DNA of 42,831 nucleotides from an uncultured Bacteroidota bacterium (GCA_902579065.1 CACHFI010000008.1:1-42831), one strand, 5' to 3'; shown: positions 8,849 to 19,681, numbered from the stretch's first letter. A program made the numbers and translations. Notes: generated by a model from the letters alone, not told the origin.

Positions 8849-11125
8849 GTGAAAAAATTATTATTTATTATTTTTTTTCCTTTTTCTATTTTTTCTCAAT
8901 CAATAGATCATTGGGAAACTGTAGTTTTTGAAAATGATTTTTGGAAGTATTATGTTGGAATAAGTGAACCAGATTCAAATTGGCGAACTGTATCTTTTAA
9001 TGATTCTTTATGGCAAAATGGACAAGGTGGTTTTGGATACGGAGATGGAGATGATTCTACAATTATAAGCCCAACAATATCATTATATCTAAGAAAAGAG
9101 TTTTTAATTATTGATACTTCAGAAATTGGTGCTTTAGTTTTAGATATTGACTTTGATGATGGATTTGTTGCTTATCTAAATGATGTTGAAATAGCTAGAT
9201 CTAATATTGGTATTATTGGTGATCATCCATCATACAATCAAGTTGCAAATACCTATAAGGAGGCACAAATGTACCAAGGAGGTTCCCCTGATCAATTTAT
9301 AATTGATCCACATTTAATTGATACTGTTTTAAATCAAGGGGTTAATGTTTTATCTGTTCAAATTCATAACCAAGATATTTCTTCATCAGATTTGACAGCT
9401 CGTATTTTTTTATCATTGGGAATTACATCAACAACTTTAAACTATTTATCAACTCCTTCATGGTTTGTTCCTCCATTGATTTTTACATCATCAAATCTTC
9501 CTATTGTAATAATTAATACAAATAATCAAAATATATTAGATAGTGCTAGGATAATTTGTGACATGGGAATAATTGATAATGGTTTTGGTAATTTAAATAC
9601 AATCGGCGATATATTTAATGGGTATGATGGAAAAATTAGTATTGAATATAGAGGTAGTTCTTCTCAATTATTTCCAAAAAAATCATATGGTTTTGAGACA
9701 CAAGATTCTTTAGGTAATAATAATAATGTATCATTACTAGGTATGCCCTTTGAGAATGATTGGATATTATATGCGCCCTATACAGATAAAAGCCTAATGC
9801 GTAATTTTTTAACCTTCGATTTAGGTCGTAAGATGGGAAAATATTGTTCTAGAACTGCTTATTGTGAACTTGTAATTAATGGAGATTATCAAGGGGTTTA
9901 TATTCTAATGGAAAAAATAAAAAGAGATAAAAATAGAGTAGATATTGCTCGTTTAGATTCAGATGATTTAAATGGAGATAGTTTAACTGGTGGTTATATA
10001 GTTAAGATTGATAAATTTACTGGTTCAGGAGGTGGTAGTTGGTTGTCAAATTTTCCTAATTTGGGAGGAGGCTCTACTTTTATTCAGTATCATTATCCCG
10101 AAGGAGCCACACTACATCCTTTGCAAAAAAATTATATAGAAAACTTTGTTGATAGTTTTGAATATGCACTTGCTGGCCCTAACTTTAATGATTCTTTAAT
10201 AGGGTACTCAAAGTATATTGATGTAAATTCTTTTATAGACTTATATATTATTAATGAGCTTTCTAGAAATATTGATGGATACAGACTTAGTACTTATATG
10301 TATAAAGATAGAGATGATAATGGTGGTAAACTTTCAATGGGGCCTTTATGGGATTATAATTTAGCTTTTGGAAATGCAAACTTTTGTAATGGAGGTATTA
10401 CTTCTGGATGGGAAATTGATGATGGTGGACAAGGATGTGCCTGGAATAATGTTTTCTGGTTTGAAAGGCTTTTAGATGATACTAATTATGTAAATAAGTT
10501 AAAATGCAGATGGGAATATTTAAGAGATAATAGTTTTCATGAAGATTCTATTTTTAATTTTATTGATAGCACGGCTCTTTATATAGATCATGCTAGCCAA
10601 AGAAATTTTCAGAAATGGGATATTTTAGGCACATATGTTTGGCCTAATTATTATGTTGGAAACACATATCAAGACGAAATTAATTTTTTAAAAAATTGGA
10701 TAGGAGATAGGCTAGTATGGATAGATACAAATTTATTAGGAAACTGTTATGGTATTGTTGGCTGTACAGATCCTATTGCATGTAATTTTAATCAATTTGC
10801 TAATTATGATGATGGAAGTTGTATTTATGATTCTTACTCATATGACACATTGGTCTCAAATAGTAATATAAATTGGAATGGGATAGTATTATATGTTTCA
10901 GGAGATTATTCTATTGTATTAACTAATTCTTTGGGATGTGATAGTATAGCTAATATTAATTTTACTCTTGATCTAATGTCATTTAACACATTTAATAATT
11001 TTAATCAAAGTAATGTTGTTAAGATAACTAATGTGCTTGGAAAAGAGATTTCATTTGAATATGATAAAATATTGTTTTTTCATTTTGATGATGGTAGGAT
11101 AGAAAAAAAAATAATATTTAAATAA
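8849..11125 (+). CDS. Secreted CotH-kinase-family protein with Cys-containing 'GCTDPxACNFNxxANYDDGSC' module and degenerate T9SS-type C-terminal tail
   Basis: 758 aa, signal peptide MKKLLFIIFFPFSIFSQS; CotH-like core (GVYILMEKIKRDKNRVDIARLDSDDLNGDSLTGGYIVKIDK; KLSMGPLWDYNLAFGNANF); GCTDPIACNFNQFANYDDGSC; end VLGKEISFEYDKILFFHFDDGRIEKKIIFK. GTG start. Confidence 0.87.
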   Translation: MKKLLFIIFFPFSIFSQSIDHWETVVFENDFWKYYVGISEPDSNWRTVSFNDSLWQNGQGGFGYGDGDDSTIISPTISLYLRKEFLIIDTSEIGALVLDIDFDDGFVAYLNDVEIARSNIGIIGDHPSYNQVANTYKEAQMYQGGSPDQFIIDPHLIDTVLNQGVNVLSVQIHNQDISSSDLTARIFLSLGITSTTLNYLSTPSWFVPPLIFTSSNLPIVIINTNNQNILDSARIICDMGIIDNGFGNLNTIGDIFNGYDGKISIEYRGSSSQLFPKKSYGFETQDSLGNNNNVSLLGMPFENDWILYAPYTDKSLMRNFLTFDLGRKMGKYCSRTAYCELVINGDYQGVYILMEKIKRDKNRVDIARLDSDDLNGDSLTGGYIVKIDKFTGSGGGSWLSNFPNLGGGSTFIQYHYPEGATLHPLQKNYIENFVDSFEYALAGPNFNDSLIGYSKYIDVNSFIDLYIINELSRNIDGYRLSTYMYKDRDDNGGKLSMGPLWDYNLAFGNANFCNGGITSGWEIDDGGQGCAWNNVFWFERLLDDTNYVNKLKCRWEYLRDNSFHEDSIFNFIDSTALYIDHASQRNFQKWDILGTYVWPNYYVGNTYQDEINFLKNWIGDRLVWIDTNLLGNCYGIVGCTDPIACNFNQFANYDDGSCIYDSYSYDTLVSNSNINWNGIVLYVSGDYSIVLTNSLGCDSIANINFTLDLMSFNTFNNFNQSNVVKITNVLGKEISFEYDKILFFHFDDGRIEKKIIFK

Positions 11126-11126
11126 A

Positions 11127-11834
11127 TTAAATTTCCTTTATGACTAAATTATCATCTATTCTAAATCTGTCACCGTAAATACCATTTTTATCAGCTTCTC
11201 CAATTCCAAAAATCATAACTACATGTGATTGCCAATTGAGCTTTAATATTTTTTTTATTCTTTTTTCATCAAATCCCTCCATTGGACATGAATCAAATCC
11301 TTCAGCTACAAGAGCCATCATAAAATTTTGACAGGCTAATGCGGTTGATTTACTTACTGTTTCAAATAATTGATGTTTGTATATAGGACCTCTAATAATT
11401 GGTCTGTAAAAACCAACAAAATTGAAAAAAACATAAAAAATTCTTTTTAAGATCCCATAAATACCAAATCTATCATGTGAATATGCAAAAGGAATTAGTC
11501 TTTGATAGTATTTGTTGACCAAAGGAATTAACTTATCTCTTTTTTTATAATCTTCAATTATTAAATCTCGATTTCTTTTCCATGTATCAATTCTTGCTAC
11601 TGCAATTACAATTTCTTTAGCTGTTTTTGCAGCATTTTGTGAAAAGCAAGCTTCGACAACCTTATTTTTATTTTTAGAATTTCGTACCCAATAAAATTCC
11701 CAAGGTTGTAAATTAGATGAATTAGGAGCAAGAGTAGCAGCTTTCAAGCATTTTCTCATGATTTCTTCGGGAACTTCCTTATCTGTAAACTTTCTTACTG
11801 ATCTCCTATTCTCTACCGCTTCAAAAAAATCCAT
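11127..11834 (-). CDS. Nitroreductase family protein
   Basis: 235 aa; AVENRRSVRKFTDKEVPEEIMRKCLKAATLAPNSSNLQPWEFYWV is the FMN-binding nitroreductase N-terminus. Confidence 0.9.
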   Translation of the reverse strand: MDFFEAVENRRSVRKFTDKEVPEEIMRKCLKAATLAPNSSNLQPWEFYWVRNSKNKNKVVEACFSQNAAKTAKEIVIAVARIDTWKRNRDLIIEDYKKRDKLIPLVNKYYQRLIPFAYSHDRFGIYGILKRIFYVFFNFVGFYRPIIRGPIYKHQLFETVSKSTALACQNFMMALVAEGFDSCPMEGFDEKRIKKILKLNWQSHVVMIFGIGEADKNGIYGDRFRIDDNLVIKEI

Positions 11835-11870
11835 TTCTTAAAAAATTATAAAATTTTCTGTAAAAATACG

Positions 11871-11895
11871 AAACCCACTCAAAATGAGTGGGTTT
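11871..11895 (-). terminator. Rho-independent terminator downstream of tmRNA
   Basis: Perfect 11-bp stem aaacccactca/tgagtgggttt with a 3-nt loop (aaa), located immediately 3' of the tmRNA CCA end. Confidence 0.75.
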
Positions 11896-11900
11896 GTTTT

Positions 11901-12267
11901 TGGTGGAGCTGGTGGGTTTCGAACCCACGTCCTAACAAGGTGTTAAATAACTTTCTACATGCTTATCTACTATTAATTTTCGAAATAAGTCTGGTAAATA
12001 GCACCCAATTCTTATCCTTATCTTCTAAGTTTTCATTTGTTTAACGAAGCATTAAACAAACTATCCTGATATTAATGATGCCTCATTATTAAAGGATTCA
12101 GGAATTCCTTTAAAAGAGACAAAAGCTATTCTAATTTATAAATTAGGCAGCTAAAGCGTAATTATTTTCGCCAATTAAAAAATTGAATTTTAAATTTAAC
12201 GAGCCAAAATACAAAGCTCGACATGCTTATTAATCAACTAGACTTGCAGTCAAATCCAGTCAGCCCC
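11901..12267 (-). ncRNA. ssrA: tmRNA (transfer-messenger RNA); tag peptide GENNYALAA
   Basis: Minus strand begins GGGGCTGACTGGATTTGACTGC and ends ...GGACGTGGGTTCGAAACCCACCAGCTCCACCA (T-arm plus CCA). Internal tag ORF ggcgaaaataattacgctttagctgcctaa = G-E-N-N-Y-A-L-A-A-stop. Confidence 0.96.
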
Positions 12268-12291
12268 ATGAAATAATGAACTTTTTTTTAG

Positions 12292-12299
12292 CAAAATTA
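12292..12299 (-). promoter_or_regulatory. Possible -7 element (TAATTTTG) for tmRNA
   Basis: Complement of caaaatta gives TAATTTTG, about 25 nt upstream of the mature tmRNA 5' end; no well-spaced TTG -33 element found. Confidence 0.35.
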
Positions 12300-12355
12300 G
12301 CAAATTCAATTGCTTTCGCCCTTTCAATGTTTACTTTTGTTTAAAAAAAGGAAAA

Positions 12356-13549
12356 ATGAATATTGGTATTTTAAGAGAAGAAAAAGTCCCTGCAGATAAA
12401 AGAGTGCCGTTTTCTCCTTCTCAGTGTAAACAAATTATAACAGAGTTTCCGGAACTTAAAATTTTTGTTCAAAGTAGTGATATTAGATGTTTTTCAGATG
12501 AAGACTATTTAAAAAATGGTATTCCTATTGTTGATAGCTTAGAATCCTGTGATATCCTTTTTGGAATAAAAGAAGTGCCTAAAGATAAATTAATTGCCAA
12601 TAAAACATATTTGTTTTTTTCTCACACAATAAAAAAACAAGAATACAACAGAGAGCTGCTAAAAAAGATGATTAAGCTGAATATCAGAATGATTGATTAT
12701 GAGGTTTTAAAATACAATAATGGAAGTAGAATACTAGGTTTTGGTAGGTATGCTGGAATAATAGGTGCATATAATGGTTTATTAACCTATGGCTTAAAGC
12801 ATGGTTTTTATTCATTAAAACCTGCCAATAAGTGTATCGATCGAAATGAAATGGATAATTATTTAAATGATGTTAAATTATCTAATGAAAAATTTCTAAT
12901 TACAGGAAAGGGTAGAGTAGGTTCGGGAATTTTAGAAACAATTAAGAAGCTTAATATTGAAGAAGTTAATATTGATGATTATTTAAATAAAATATTTGAT
13001 CATCCAGTATATTTAAATATAGATGTTTTGGATTATAATGCAAGAATTGATGGTAAAGAATCAACTTTCTCTGATTTTTTAAATGATTCATCTTTATATA
13101 AATCTACATTTATGAAATATGCTGCAAAAACTGATTTGTATTTTGCTGGTCATTTTTATGCAACTGGAGCTCCTTATTTATTCACAAGAAAAGACGTAAA
13201 ATCACCTGATTTTAATATTTCAGTAGTTGCAGATATTTCTTGTGATATTGATGGTCCCGTCGCTACAACAATTAAACCATCAACCATTGATAATCCAATT
13301 TATGGTTACAATAGAAATACTGAAAAAGAAGATGATTTTATGACTAATGATATAATTGCAGTAATGGCAGTAGATAATTTACCGTGTGAATTACCAAAAG
13401 ACTCTTCTGAAGATTTTGGAGAGCATTTGATTAATCATATTATTCCAATTATTAATTCAGATAATAAAATAATAGAGGGAGCAACAATATGTAAAGATGG
13501 TGATCTAACTAAAAATTACGAGTATTTAAGAGATTATGTTAATTCCTAA
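12356..13549 (+). CDS. NAD(P)-dependent dehydrogenase of the alanine dehydrogenase/PNT and lysine-forming saccharopine dehydrogenase (LYS1-like) family
   Basis: 397 aa; N-terminal MNIGILREEKVPADKRVPFSPSQ, FSHTIKKQEYN, GFGRYAGIIGAYNGLLTYG, ITGKGRVGSGI, VVADISCDIDGPVATTIKPSTIDNPIYGYN. Confidence 0.75.
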   Translation: MNIGILREEKVPADKRVPFSPSQCKQIITEFPELKIFVQSSDIRCFSDEDYLKNGIPIVDSLESCDILFGIKEVPKDKLIANKTYLFFSHTIKKQEYNRELLKKMIKLNIRMIDYEVLKYNNGSRILGFGRYAGIIGAYNGLLTYGLKHGFYSLKPANKCIDRNEMDNYLNDVKLSNEKFLITGKGRVGSGILETIKKLNIEEVNIDDYLNKIFDHPVYLNIDVLDYNARIDGKESTFSDFLNDSSLYKSTFMKYAAKTDLYFAGHFYATGAPYLFTRKDVKSPDFNISVVADISCDIDGPVATTIKPSTIDNPIYGYNRNTEKEDDFMTNDIIAVMAVDNLPCELPKDSSEDFGEHLINHIIPIINSDNKIIEGATICKDGDLTKNYEYLRDYVNS

Positions 13550-14196
13550 ATTGATTTCAAATCAGATATGGTTTGTGTAGGGTTTTCTGATCTAAATACA
13601 AAGCTACCGGCAACTAATACATCAGCTCCAGCATCAATTAATTTTTTTGCATTATTAATATTAACTCCACCATCAATTTCTATATGAGTTTTTAAACCTC
13701 TGTCATCAATCATTTTTCTTAGTTTTTTTACTTTATCATATGTCATATCTTCAAGTTTTTGTCCTCCAAAACCTGGATTTATAGACATTATAAGAACCAT
13801 AAAACATTTTGGTAGAATATCTTCAAGTACACTTACAGGTGTGGTTAAATTTAAAACTACACCAGCTTTACAACCAGCATCATTAATTTGAGATAATGTT
13901 CTGTCAAGATGTATTGTTGATTCATAATGAACAGTAATAATATCAGCACCAACGTTTGCAAATTCTTCAATGTATCTTTCAGGCTTTTCAATCATAAGAT
14001 GAACATCTAGAGGTTTGGTAGCATGTTTTTTAATGGCCTTGATTATAGGCATTCCATAAGAGATATTTGGCACAAAATGACCATCCATTACATCAATATG
14101 AAACCAATCAGCCTCACTATTATTTACCATTTCGCAATCTCTTTGAAGATTTCCAAAATCTGCTGCTAACATCGATGGTGCAATTAAATGTTTCAT
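13546..14196 (-). CDS. rpe: Ribulose-phosphate 3-epimerase
   Basis: APSMLAADFGNLQRDCEMVNNSEADWFHIDVMDGHFVPNISYG; VLIMSINPGFGGQKLE; IEIDGGVN. Confidence 0.96.
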   Translation of the reverse strand: MKHLIAPSMLAADFGNLQRDCEMVNNSEADWFHIDVMDGHFVPNISYGMPIIKAIKKHATKPLDVHLMIEKPERYIEEFANVGADIITVHYESTIHLDRTLSQINDAGCKAGVVLNLTTPVSVLEDILPKCFMVLIMSINPGFGGQKLEDMTYDKVKKLRKMIDDRGLKTHIEIDGGVNINNAKKLIDAGADVLVAGSFVFRSENPTQTISDLKSI

Positions 14197-14214
14197 AATT
14201 ATAAAATTAAAAAA

Positions 14215-14236
14215 AAAGAGGTCAATAGACCTCTTT
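14215..14236 (-). terminator. Rho-independent terminator after the sigma factor gene
   Basis: aaagaggtc-aata-gacctcttt perfect 9-bp stem followed on the minus strand by a long T tract; just 3' of the stop at 14240. Confidence 0.85.
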
Positions 14237-14239
14237 AGA

Positions 14240-15103
14240 TTAACCTAAATATGTTTTAAGAATTTTACTTCTAGTTGTATGTTTAAGTCTTCTAACAGCT
14301 TTTTCTTTTATTTGCCTCACTCTTTCCCTAGTTAAATCAAACTTTTCTCCTATTTCTTCAAGTGTCATTGCATGTCCTGCATTCAAACCAAAGTATGATG
14401 AAACAACATCAGCTTCTCTTGGAGTAAGAGTATCTAATGCTCTTCTAATCTCTTCTCTAAGTGAGTCAAGCATTAATTGAGTATCAGGACTTGGGCTTTC
14501 ATCACTTCCCATTACATCATATAAATTACTGTCTTCACCTTCAATTAATGGAGCATCCATTGATACGTGTCTACCAGTATTTTTTAATGATTGCTTCACT
14601 TCAGTGAGAGAAAGATCAACTAAATCAGCTATTTCTTCAGCAGTTGGAGGTCTTTCAAACTTTTGCTCTAATTGAGCATAGGCTTTATTAATTTTATTTA
14701 TTGATCCAATTTTATTTAAAGGAAGCCTAACAATTCTTGATTGTTCAGCTAATGCTTGTAAGATAGATTGTCTAATCCACCATACAGCATATGAAATAAA
14801 TTTAAAACCTCTTGTTTCATCAAATCTTTTTGCAGCTTTAATTAAACCAAGATTTCCTTCATTAATTAAATCAGGTAATGTTAAACCTTGATTTTGATAT
14901 TGCTTAGCAACTGAAACTACAAACCTAAGATTGGCTTTTGTCATTTTATCTAAAGCTTTTTCATCACCAGCTTTGATTTTTTGAGCTAATTCTACTTCTT
15001 CTTCAGCAGTAATTAAATCAACTCTTCCAATTTCTTGTAAATATTTGTCTAGAGAAGCAGTTTCTCTATTGGTTACCTGTTTTGTAATTTTCAGTTGTCT
15101 CAT
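14240..15103 (-). CDS. rpoD: RNA polymerase primary sigma factor (short Bacteroidota RpoD/SigA type)
   Basis: 287 aa; [80 protein letters not shown]. Confidence 0.96.
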   Translation of the reverse strand: MRQLKITKQVTNRETASLDKYLQEIGRVDLITAEEEVELAQKIKAGDEKALDKMTKANLRFVVSVAKQYQNQGLTLPDLINEGNLGLIKAAKRFDETRGFKFISYAVWWIRQSILQALAEQSRIVRLPLNKIGSINKINKAYAQLEQKFERPPTAEEIADLVDLSLTEVKQSLKNTGRHVSMDAPLIEGEDSNLYDVMGSDESPSPDTQLMLDSLREEIRRALDTLTPREADVVSSYFGLNAGHAMTLEEIGEKFDLTRERVRQIKEKAVRRLKHTTRSKILKTYLG

Positions 15104-15135
15104 ATTGTATTGTTTTATGAAAAATTAAAAATAAA

Positions 15136-17265
15136 TTATTTTTTCTTTTCTGGTTTAGGAAGTAAAACTTTTCTAGATAATTTAAGTTTTCCACTTCTTT
15201 CGTCAATATCAATCAATTTAACTTCAATTTCTTGACCTTCTTTAAGTACATCTTCAACATTTTCTACTCTTTCCCAAGAAATTTCTGAAACATGTAAAAG
15301 ACCATCAGTATTTGATGAGATACCAATAAATGCTCCATATGGCATTATTGATTTAACTTTTCCTTTATATGTTTTTCCTTTCTCAGGAATAAATGCAATT
15401 GATCTAATTTTTTCAATAGCTAAATCAATTTTTTCTTGATTTGTTCCTAAAATTTCTACAACTCCTTTTTCATCAACTTCTTCAATAGAAATAACAGTTT
15501 CTGTTGTTGCCTGCATTTCTTGAATAATTTTTCCTCCAGGGCCAATTATACCACCTATTGTTGATTTTGGAACTTCAAGTTTTATAATTTTTGGAGTATG
15601 ATCTTTAAGTTGTACTCTTGGCTCACTAATAGTGTCAGTTAGTTTTTCTAGGATGTGTAATCTTCCATCTCTTGCTTGATTTAAGGCTTTCTCTAAAATA
15701 TCATATGAAAGACCTTGTATTTTTATATCCATTTGACAAGCAGTTATTCCATCTACAGTTCCGGTTACTTTGAAATCCATATCTCCTAAATGATCTTCAT
15801 CACCAAGAATATCAGACAGAACAGCAAATTTGCTTGTATCCTCATAGTCTGAAATTAATCCCATTGCAATTCCTGAAACAGGTTTTTTAATTTTGACTCC
15901 TGCATCCATTAGAGCTAGTGTACCAGCGCATACTGTAGCCATTGATGAAGAACCATTTGATTCTAATATATCTGAAACAATCCTCACAGTGTAAGGATTA
16001 TCACTAGGAATCATTTTTTTAAGAGCTCTTTGTGCTAGATTACCGTGACCTATTTCTCTTCTACTGGTTCCTCTAAGCATTCTTGCTTCTCCAGTTGAAA
16101 ATGGTGGGAAGTTGTAATGTAAATAAAAATCTTCATGTCCTTGATAAGTTACACCATCTAATCTATTTACATCAGTACTTGATCCCAAGGTAACTGTTGT
16201 TAATGATTGTGTCTCACCTCTAGTGAAGACAGCTGACCCATGAGGAGAAGATAAGTAATCTATTTCACACCAAATTGGTCTTATTTCATCAGTTTTTCTT
16301 CCATCTAATCTAATTCCTTCATTTAAAACTAGATTACGAACTGCTTCTTTTTCAACATCGTGATAGTATACTCCAATAAGATAAGCATTTTCAGTTGCCT
16401 CTTCTTCATCTAGTGTACTTATATATTCTTCTTTTACAGCTCTAAACTTTTCAGATCTTTCCTCTTTAGAAAGAGCTTGTTTTGCAACTTCGTATACTTT
16501 GTCATATGTTGCTTCTCTAATATTTTTTCTTAACTCTTCATCATGAGTTTCATGACAATATTCTCTTTTAGGAGAAGATTTTTCAATTTTCTTTGCAAGA
16601 TTAAGTTGAGCTTGGCATTGAACTTTGATAGCTTCGTGAGCAATCTTAATAGCTTCAATCATTTCATTTTCTGAAACTTCGTTCATTTCTCCCTCTACCA
16701 TTGCAACACTATCAGCAGATGCACCAACCATTAAGTCAATATCTGCAGATTCTAAATCTTGAGATGAAGGATTTATTACGTATTCATTGTTAATTCTTGC
16801 TACTCTTACTTCAGAAATAGGTCCGTTAAAAGGAATATCTGATACTGCAATAGCAGTTGATGCTGCTAGAGCAGCAAGAGTATCTGGTTTTACATTTTCA
16901 TCATGAGAGTTTAGTGAAATCATTATTTGTACTTCTGCATGATAATCACTTGGAAACATAGGTCTAAGAATTCTATCAACTAATCTCATTACCAATATTT
17001 CTTGATCAGTTGGTCTTGCTTCTCTTTTAAGGAATCCTCCTGGAAATCTACCATCAGCAGCAAATTTTTCTCTATAGTCAACTGTTAATGGTAAAAAATC
17101 AACCCCTTCTCTTGCTTCTTTGTTTGAAACTACAGTAGCCAATAAATGGGTTTTTCCCATTCTAACTTCTACTGAACCGTGTGCTTGTTTAGCTAATTTT
17201 CCTGTTGTTAGAATGATTTCTCTTCCATCATCTAACTTAATTATTTCTTTTTCTTCTTTAATCAT
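15136..17265 (-). CDS. pnp: Polyribonucleotide nucleotidyltransferase (PNPase)
   Basis: 709 aa; RNase PH domains, KH ([13 protein letters not shown]) and S1 ([15 protein letters not shown]) domains. Confidence 0.97.
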   Translation of the reverse strand: MIKEEKEIIKLDDGREIILTTGKLAKQAHGSVEVRMGKTHLLATVVSNKEAREGVDFLPLTVDYREKFAADGRFPGGFLKREARPTDQEILVMRLVDRILRPMFPSDYHAEVQIMISLNSHDENVKPDTLAALAASTAIAVSDIPFNGPISEVRVARINNEYVINPSSQDLESADIDLMVGASADSVAMVEGEMNEVSENEMIEAIKIAHEAIKVQCQAQLNLAKKIEKSSPKREYCHETHDEELRKNIREATYDKVYEVAKQALSKEERSEKFRAVKEEYISTLDEEEATENAYLIGVYYHDVEKEAVRNLVLNEGIRLDGRKTDEIRPIWCEIDYLSSPHGSAVFTRGETQSLTTVTLGSSTDVNRLDGVTYQGHEDFYLHYNFPPFSTGEARMLRGTSRREIGHGNLAQRALKKMIPSDNPYTVRIVSDILESNGSSSMATVCAGTLALMDAGVKIKKPVSGIAMGLISDYEDTSKFAVLSDILGDEDHLGDMDFKVTGTVDGITACQMDIKIQGLSYDILEKALNQARDGRLHILEKLTDTISEPRVQLKDHTPKIIKLEVPKSTIGGIIGPGGKIIQEMQATTETVISIEEVDEKGVVEILGTNQEKIDLAIEKIRSIAFIPEKGKTYKGKVKSIMPYGAFIGISSNTDGLLHVSEISWERVENVEDVLKEGQEIEVKLIDIDERSGKLKLSRKVLLPKPEKKK

Positions 17266-17288
17266 TGTGTTTGTGTGTATAAAATAAA

Positions 17289-17310
17289 GAAGGCAATTTT
17301 AGTTGCCTTC
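17289..17310 (-). promoter_or_regulatory. rpsO-pnp intergenic hairpin (terminator/attenuator or processing site)
   Basis: gaaggcaa...ttgccttc 8-bp stem in the 58-bp gap between rpsO and pnp; T-rich after the stem on the minus strand. Confidence 0.55.
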
Positions 17311-17323
17311 ATTCAGATTGATA

Positions 17324-17587
17324 TTATCTTCTTAAGCCGAGATCCTTAACCAGTTCTCTGTATTTGATAATGTCTTTTTTCATTAGATAATCAAGTAATT
17401 TTCTTCTTTTACCTACCATTATTTGAAGTGATTTTTGAGTTCCAAAATCTTTTTTATTGTTCTTTAGATGATCAGTTAGGTGTTTAATTCTAGAAGTAAA
17501 AAGAGCAACTTGGCTGTAAACAGAACCAGTATCTGTTTCATTACTTCCATATTTCTTAAAAATTTCTTGTTTATTTATATTACTCAT
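17324..17587 (-). CDS. rpsO: 30S ribosomal protein S15
   Basis: 87 aa; SNETDTGSVYSQVALFTSRIKHLTDHLKNNKKDFGTQKSLQIMVGKRRKLLDYL. Confidence 0.97.
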   Translation of the reverse strand: MSNINKQEIFKKYGSNETDTGSVYSQVALFTSRIKHLTDHLKNNKKDFGTQKSLQIMVGKRRKLLDYLMKKDIIKYRELVKDLGLRR

Positions 17588-17617
17588 TATTTAATTTTCA
17601 TTATGTAATTCGGGCTG

Positions 17618-17625
17618 CAAATTTA
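17618..17625 (-). promoter_or_regulatory. Possible -7 element (TAAATTTG) for rpsO
   Basis: Complement of caaattta in the accD-rpsO intergenic gap; matches TAnnTTTG. Confidence 0.45.
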
Positions 17626-17665
17626 GTAAAAACTTTTTGCTTTACATGATTATTTATGGAAATAA

Positions 17666-18511
17666 TTAAGATTTGATCATTCTCAGTAATTGACTAATTT
17701 TCTCTTTTAAGTCTTTTCTGTGGACAATGAAGTCAATAAAACCATGTTCTTTAAGAAACTCAGAGGTTTGAAACCCTTCAGGTAAATCTTTTCCAATAGT
17801 TTCCTTTACAACTCTTGGTCCTGCAAATCCAATAAGTGCATTTGGCTCAGCAATGTTCATATCCCCAAGCATAGAAAATGATGCTGTGGCACCACCAAAC
17901 GTTGGATCAGTTAAAAGAGATATATATGGAACTTTTAATTCGTCTAATTGAGCTAATTTTGCTGAAGTTTTTGCAAGCTGCATTAAAGAAATTGCTGCTT
18001 CCATCATTCTTGCTCCACCGGATTTAGAGATGATTAAAAGAGGGTATTTTTTCTTTTTTGCGAAATCAATAGCTCGAGAAATTTTTTCACCAACTACAGA
18101 ACCCATTGAACCACCAATAAAACTAAAATCCATGGATGCAATTACAATATCTTGTTTTTCCATTTTGCCAAAAGCACATCTAATGGCATCATTTAAGCCT
18201 GTTTTCTTTTTAATTGATTTTAATCTGTCAGAATATTTTTTTGTGTCTTCAAATTTCAAAGGATCTGCAGATTCTAAATTTTTATCTAATTCGTTATATT
18301 TATTATTGTCAAATAGAATTGCAAAGTATTCCTCTGAACCTATTCTATGATGATAATCACAGTTATGACAAACATGTAAATTGCTGATTAAATCATCTCT
18401 TGAAGTAATAACTTTACACTTTGGACATTTTATCCAAAGTCCATCTGCCATTTCCTTCTTTTGAGAAGTTTTGGTAGTAATCCCTTCTTTTATTCTTTTA
18501 AACCAATCCAA
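17666..18511 (-). CDS. accD: Acetyl-CoA carboxylase carboxyltransferase subunit beta
   Basis: Zn ribbon [66 protein letters not shown]. Confidence 0.96.
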   Translation of the reverse strand: MDWFKRIKEGITTKTSQKKEMADGLWIKCPKCKVITSRDDLISNLHVCHNCDYHHRIGSEEYFAILFDNNKYNELDKNLESADPLKFEDTKKYSDRLKSIKKKTGLNDAIRCAFGKMEKQDIVIASMDFSFIGGSMGSVVGEKISRAIDFAKKKKYPLLIISKSGGARMMEAAISLMQLAKTSAKLAQLDELKVPYISLLTDPTFGGATASFSMLGDMNIAEPNALIGFAGPRVVKETIGKDLPEGFQTSEFLKEHGFIDFIVHRKDLKEKISQLLRMIKS

Positions 18512-18516
18512 CTTAT

Positions 18517-19581
18517 TTAGTTTCTATTCATGTTATTTAAATCTTCAAAAGATTTGATTAATCTTTTTTTGAATGTTAATTCACCTTCTCTTATCCACTT
18601 TCTTGGGTCGTAATATTTTTTATTTGGCAAGTCATCTCCTTCAGGATTTCCAATTTGAGTTTTAACATATTCACCATATTTATCAAAATAATCTCTAACT
18701 CCTGTAGTAAAACCCCATTGTAAATCAGTATCTATGTTCATTTTGATTGCTCCATATGATATAGCCTCTCTAATTTCATTAAAAGAAGATCCCGATCCAC
18801 CGTGAAATACAAAATTAATTGGCTTTTCATCAGTATTAAATTTATCTTCAACAAATTTTTGAGAATTATCAAGAATTACGGGAGTTAATTTAACATTTCC
18901 TGGTCTGTAAACACCATGAACATTACCAAAAGCAGCAGCTACCGTAAATTGATCACTTACTTTCATTAATTCTTCATAGGCATAAGCTACTTCTTCTGGC
19001 TGAGTGTAAAGCTTACTACTATCAATGTCAGTATTATCAACTCCATCTTCTTCACCTCCTGTTACCCCTAATTCTATTTCTAAAGTCATACCAATTTTAC
19101 TCATTCTCTCTAAGTATAATTTACATGTTTCTATGTTGTCAATAATTGGTTCATCTGAAAGATCAATCATGTGAGAGCTATAAAGTGGAGTTCCATGTGT
19201 TTTAAAATGTTCTTCACTTGCTAAAAGAAGACCATCAACCCATGGAAGTAATTTTCTAGCACAATGATCAGTATGAAGAATAACACTGACTCCGTAAAGT
19301 TTTGCCATTTCATGTACATGCTTGGCACCAGAAATTCCACCTGCAATTGCTGCACTTTGATTTTCATTATTTAATCCTTTTCCTGCAAAAAACTGACATC
19401 CTCCAGCTGAAAATTGAATAATTACAGGAGAACTTACTTCAGCGGCAGCTTCTAGAACAGCATTAACCGTACTTGTATTCGTGACATTAACAGCTGGAAG
19501 TGCATACTGATTAACTTTTGCATCATTAAATACATCTTGAACTTGTTTTCCGGTTAAAACACCGTGTGGAAATTTTGACAT
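18517..19581 (-). CDS. fbaA: Class II fructose-bisphosphate aldolase
   Basis: 354 aa; [39 protein letters not shown]. Confidence 0.96.
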   Translation of the reverse strand: MSKFPHGVLTGKQVQDVFNDAKVNQYALPAVNVTNTSTVNAVLEAAAEVSSPVIIQFSAGGCQFFAGKGLNNENQSAAIAGGISGAKHVHEMAKLYGVSVILHTDHCARKLLPWVDGLLLASEEHFKTHGTPLYSSHMIDLSDEPIIDNIETCKLYLERMSKIGMTLEIELGVTGGEEDGVDNTDIDSSKLYTQPEEVAYAYEELMKVSDQFTVAAAFGNVHGVYRPGNVKLTPVILDNSQKFVEDKFNTDEKPINFVFHGGSGSSFNEIREAISYGAIKMNIDTDLQWGFTTGVRDYFDKYGEYVKTQIGNPEGDDLPNKKYYDPRKWIREGELTFKKRLIKSFEDLNNMNRN

Positions 19582-19605
19582 TTTTATATTATTTTATGTT
19601 TTGAG

Positions 19606-19613
19606 CAAAATTA
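19606..19613 (-). promoter_or_regulatory. Possible -7 element (TAATTTTG) for fbaA
   Basis: Complement of caaaatta, 24 nt upstream of the fbaA ATG; matches TAnnTTTG. Confidence 0.4.
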
Positions 19614-19681
19614 GAATAATGTTCTAAATGAAACACCTTTTTGTTTATATATTTTCTTATAATTGGCTTAAAATTTTTTTT

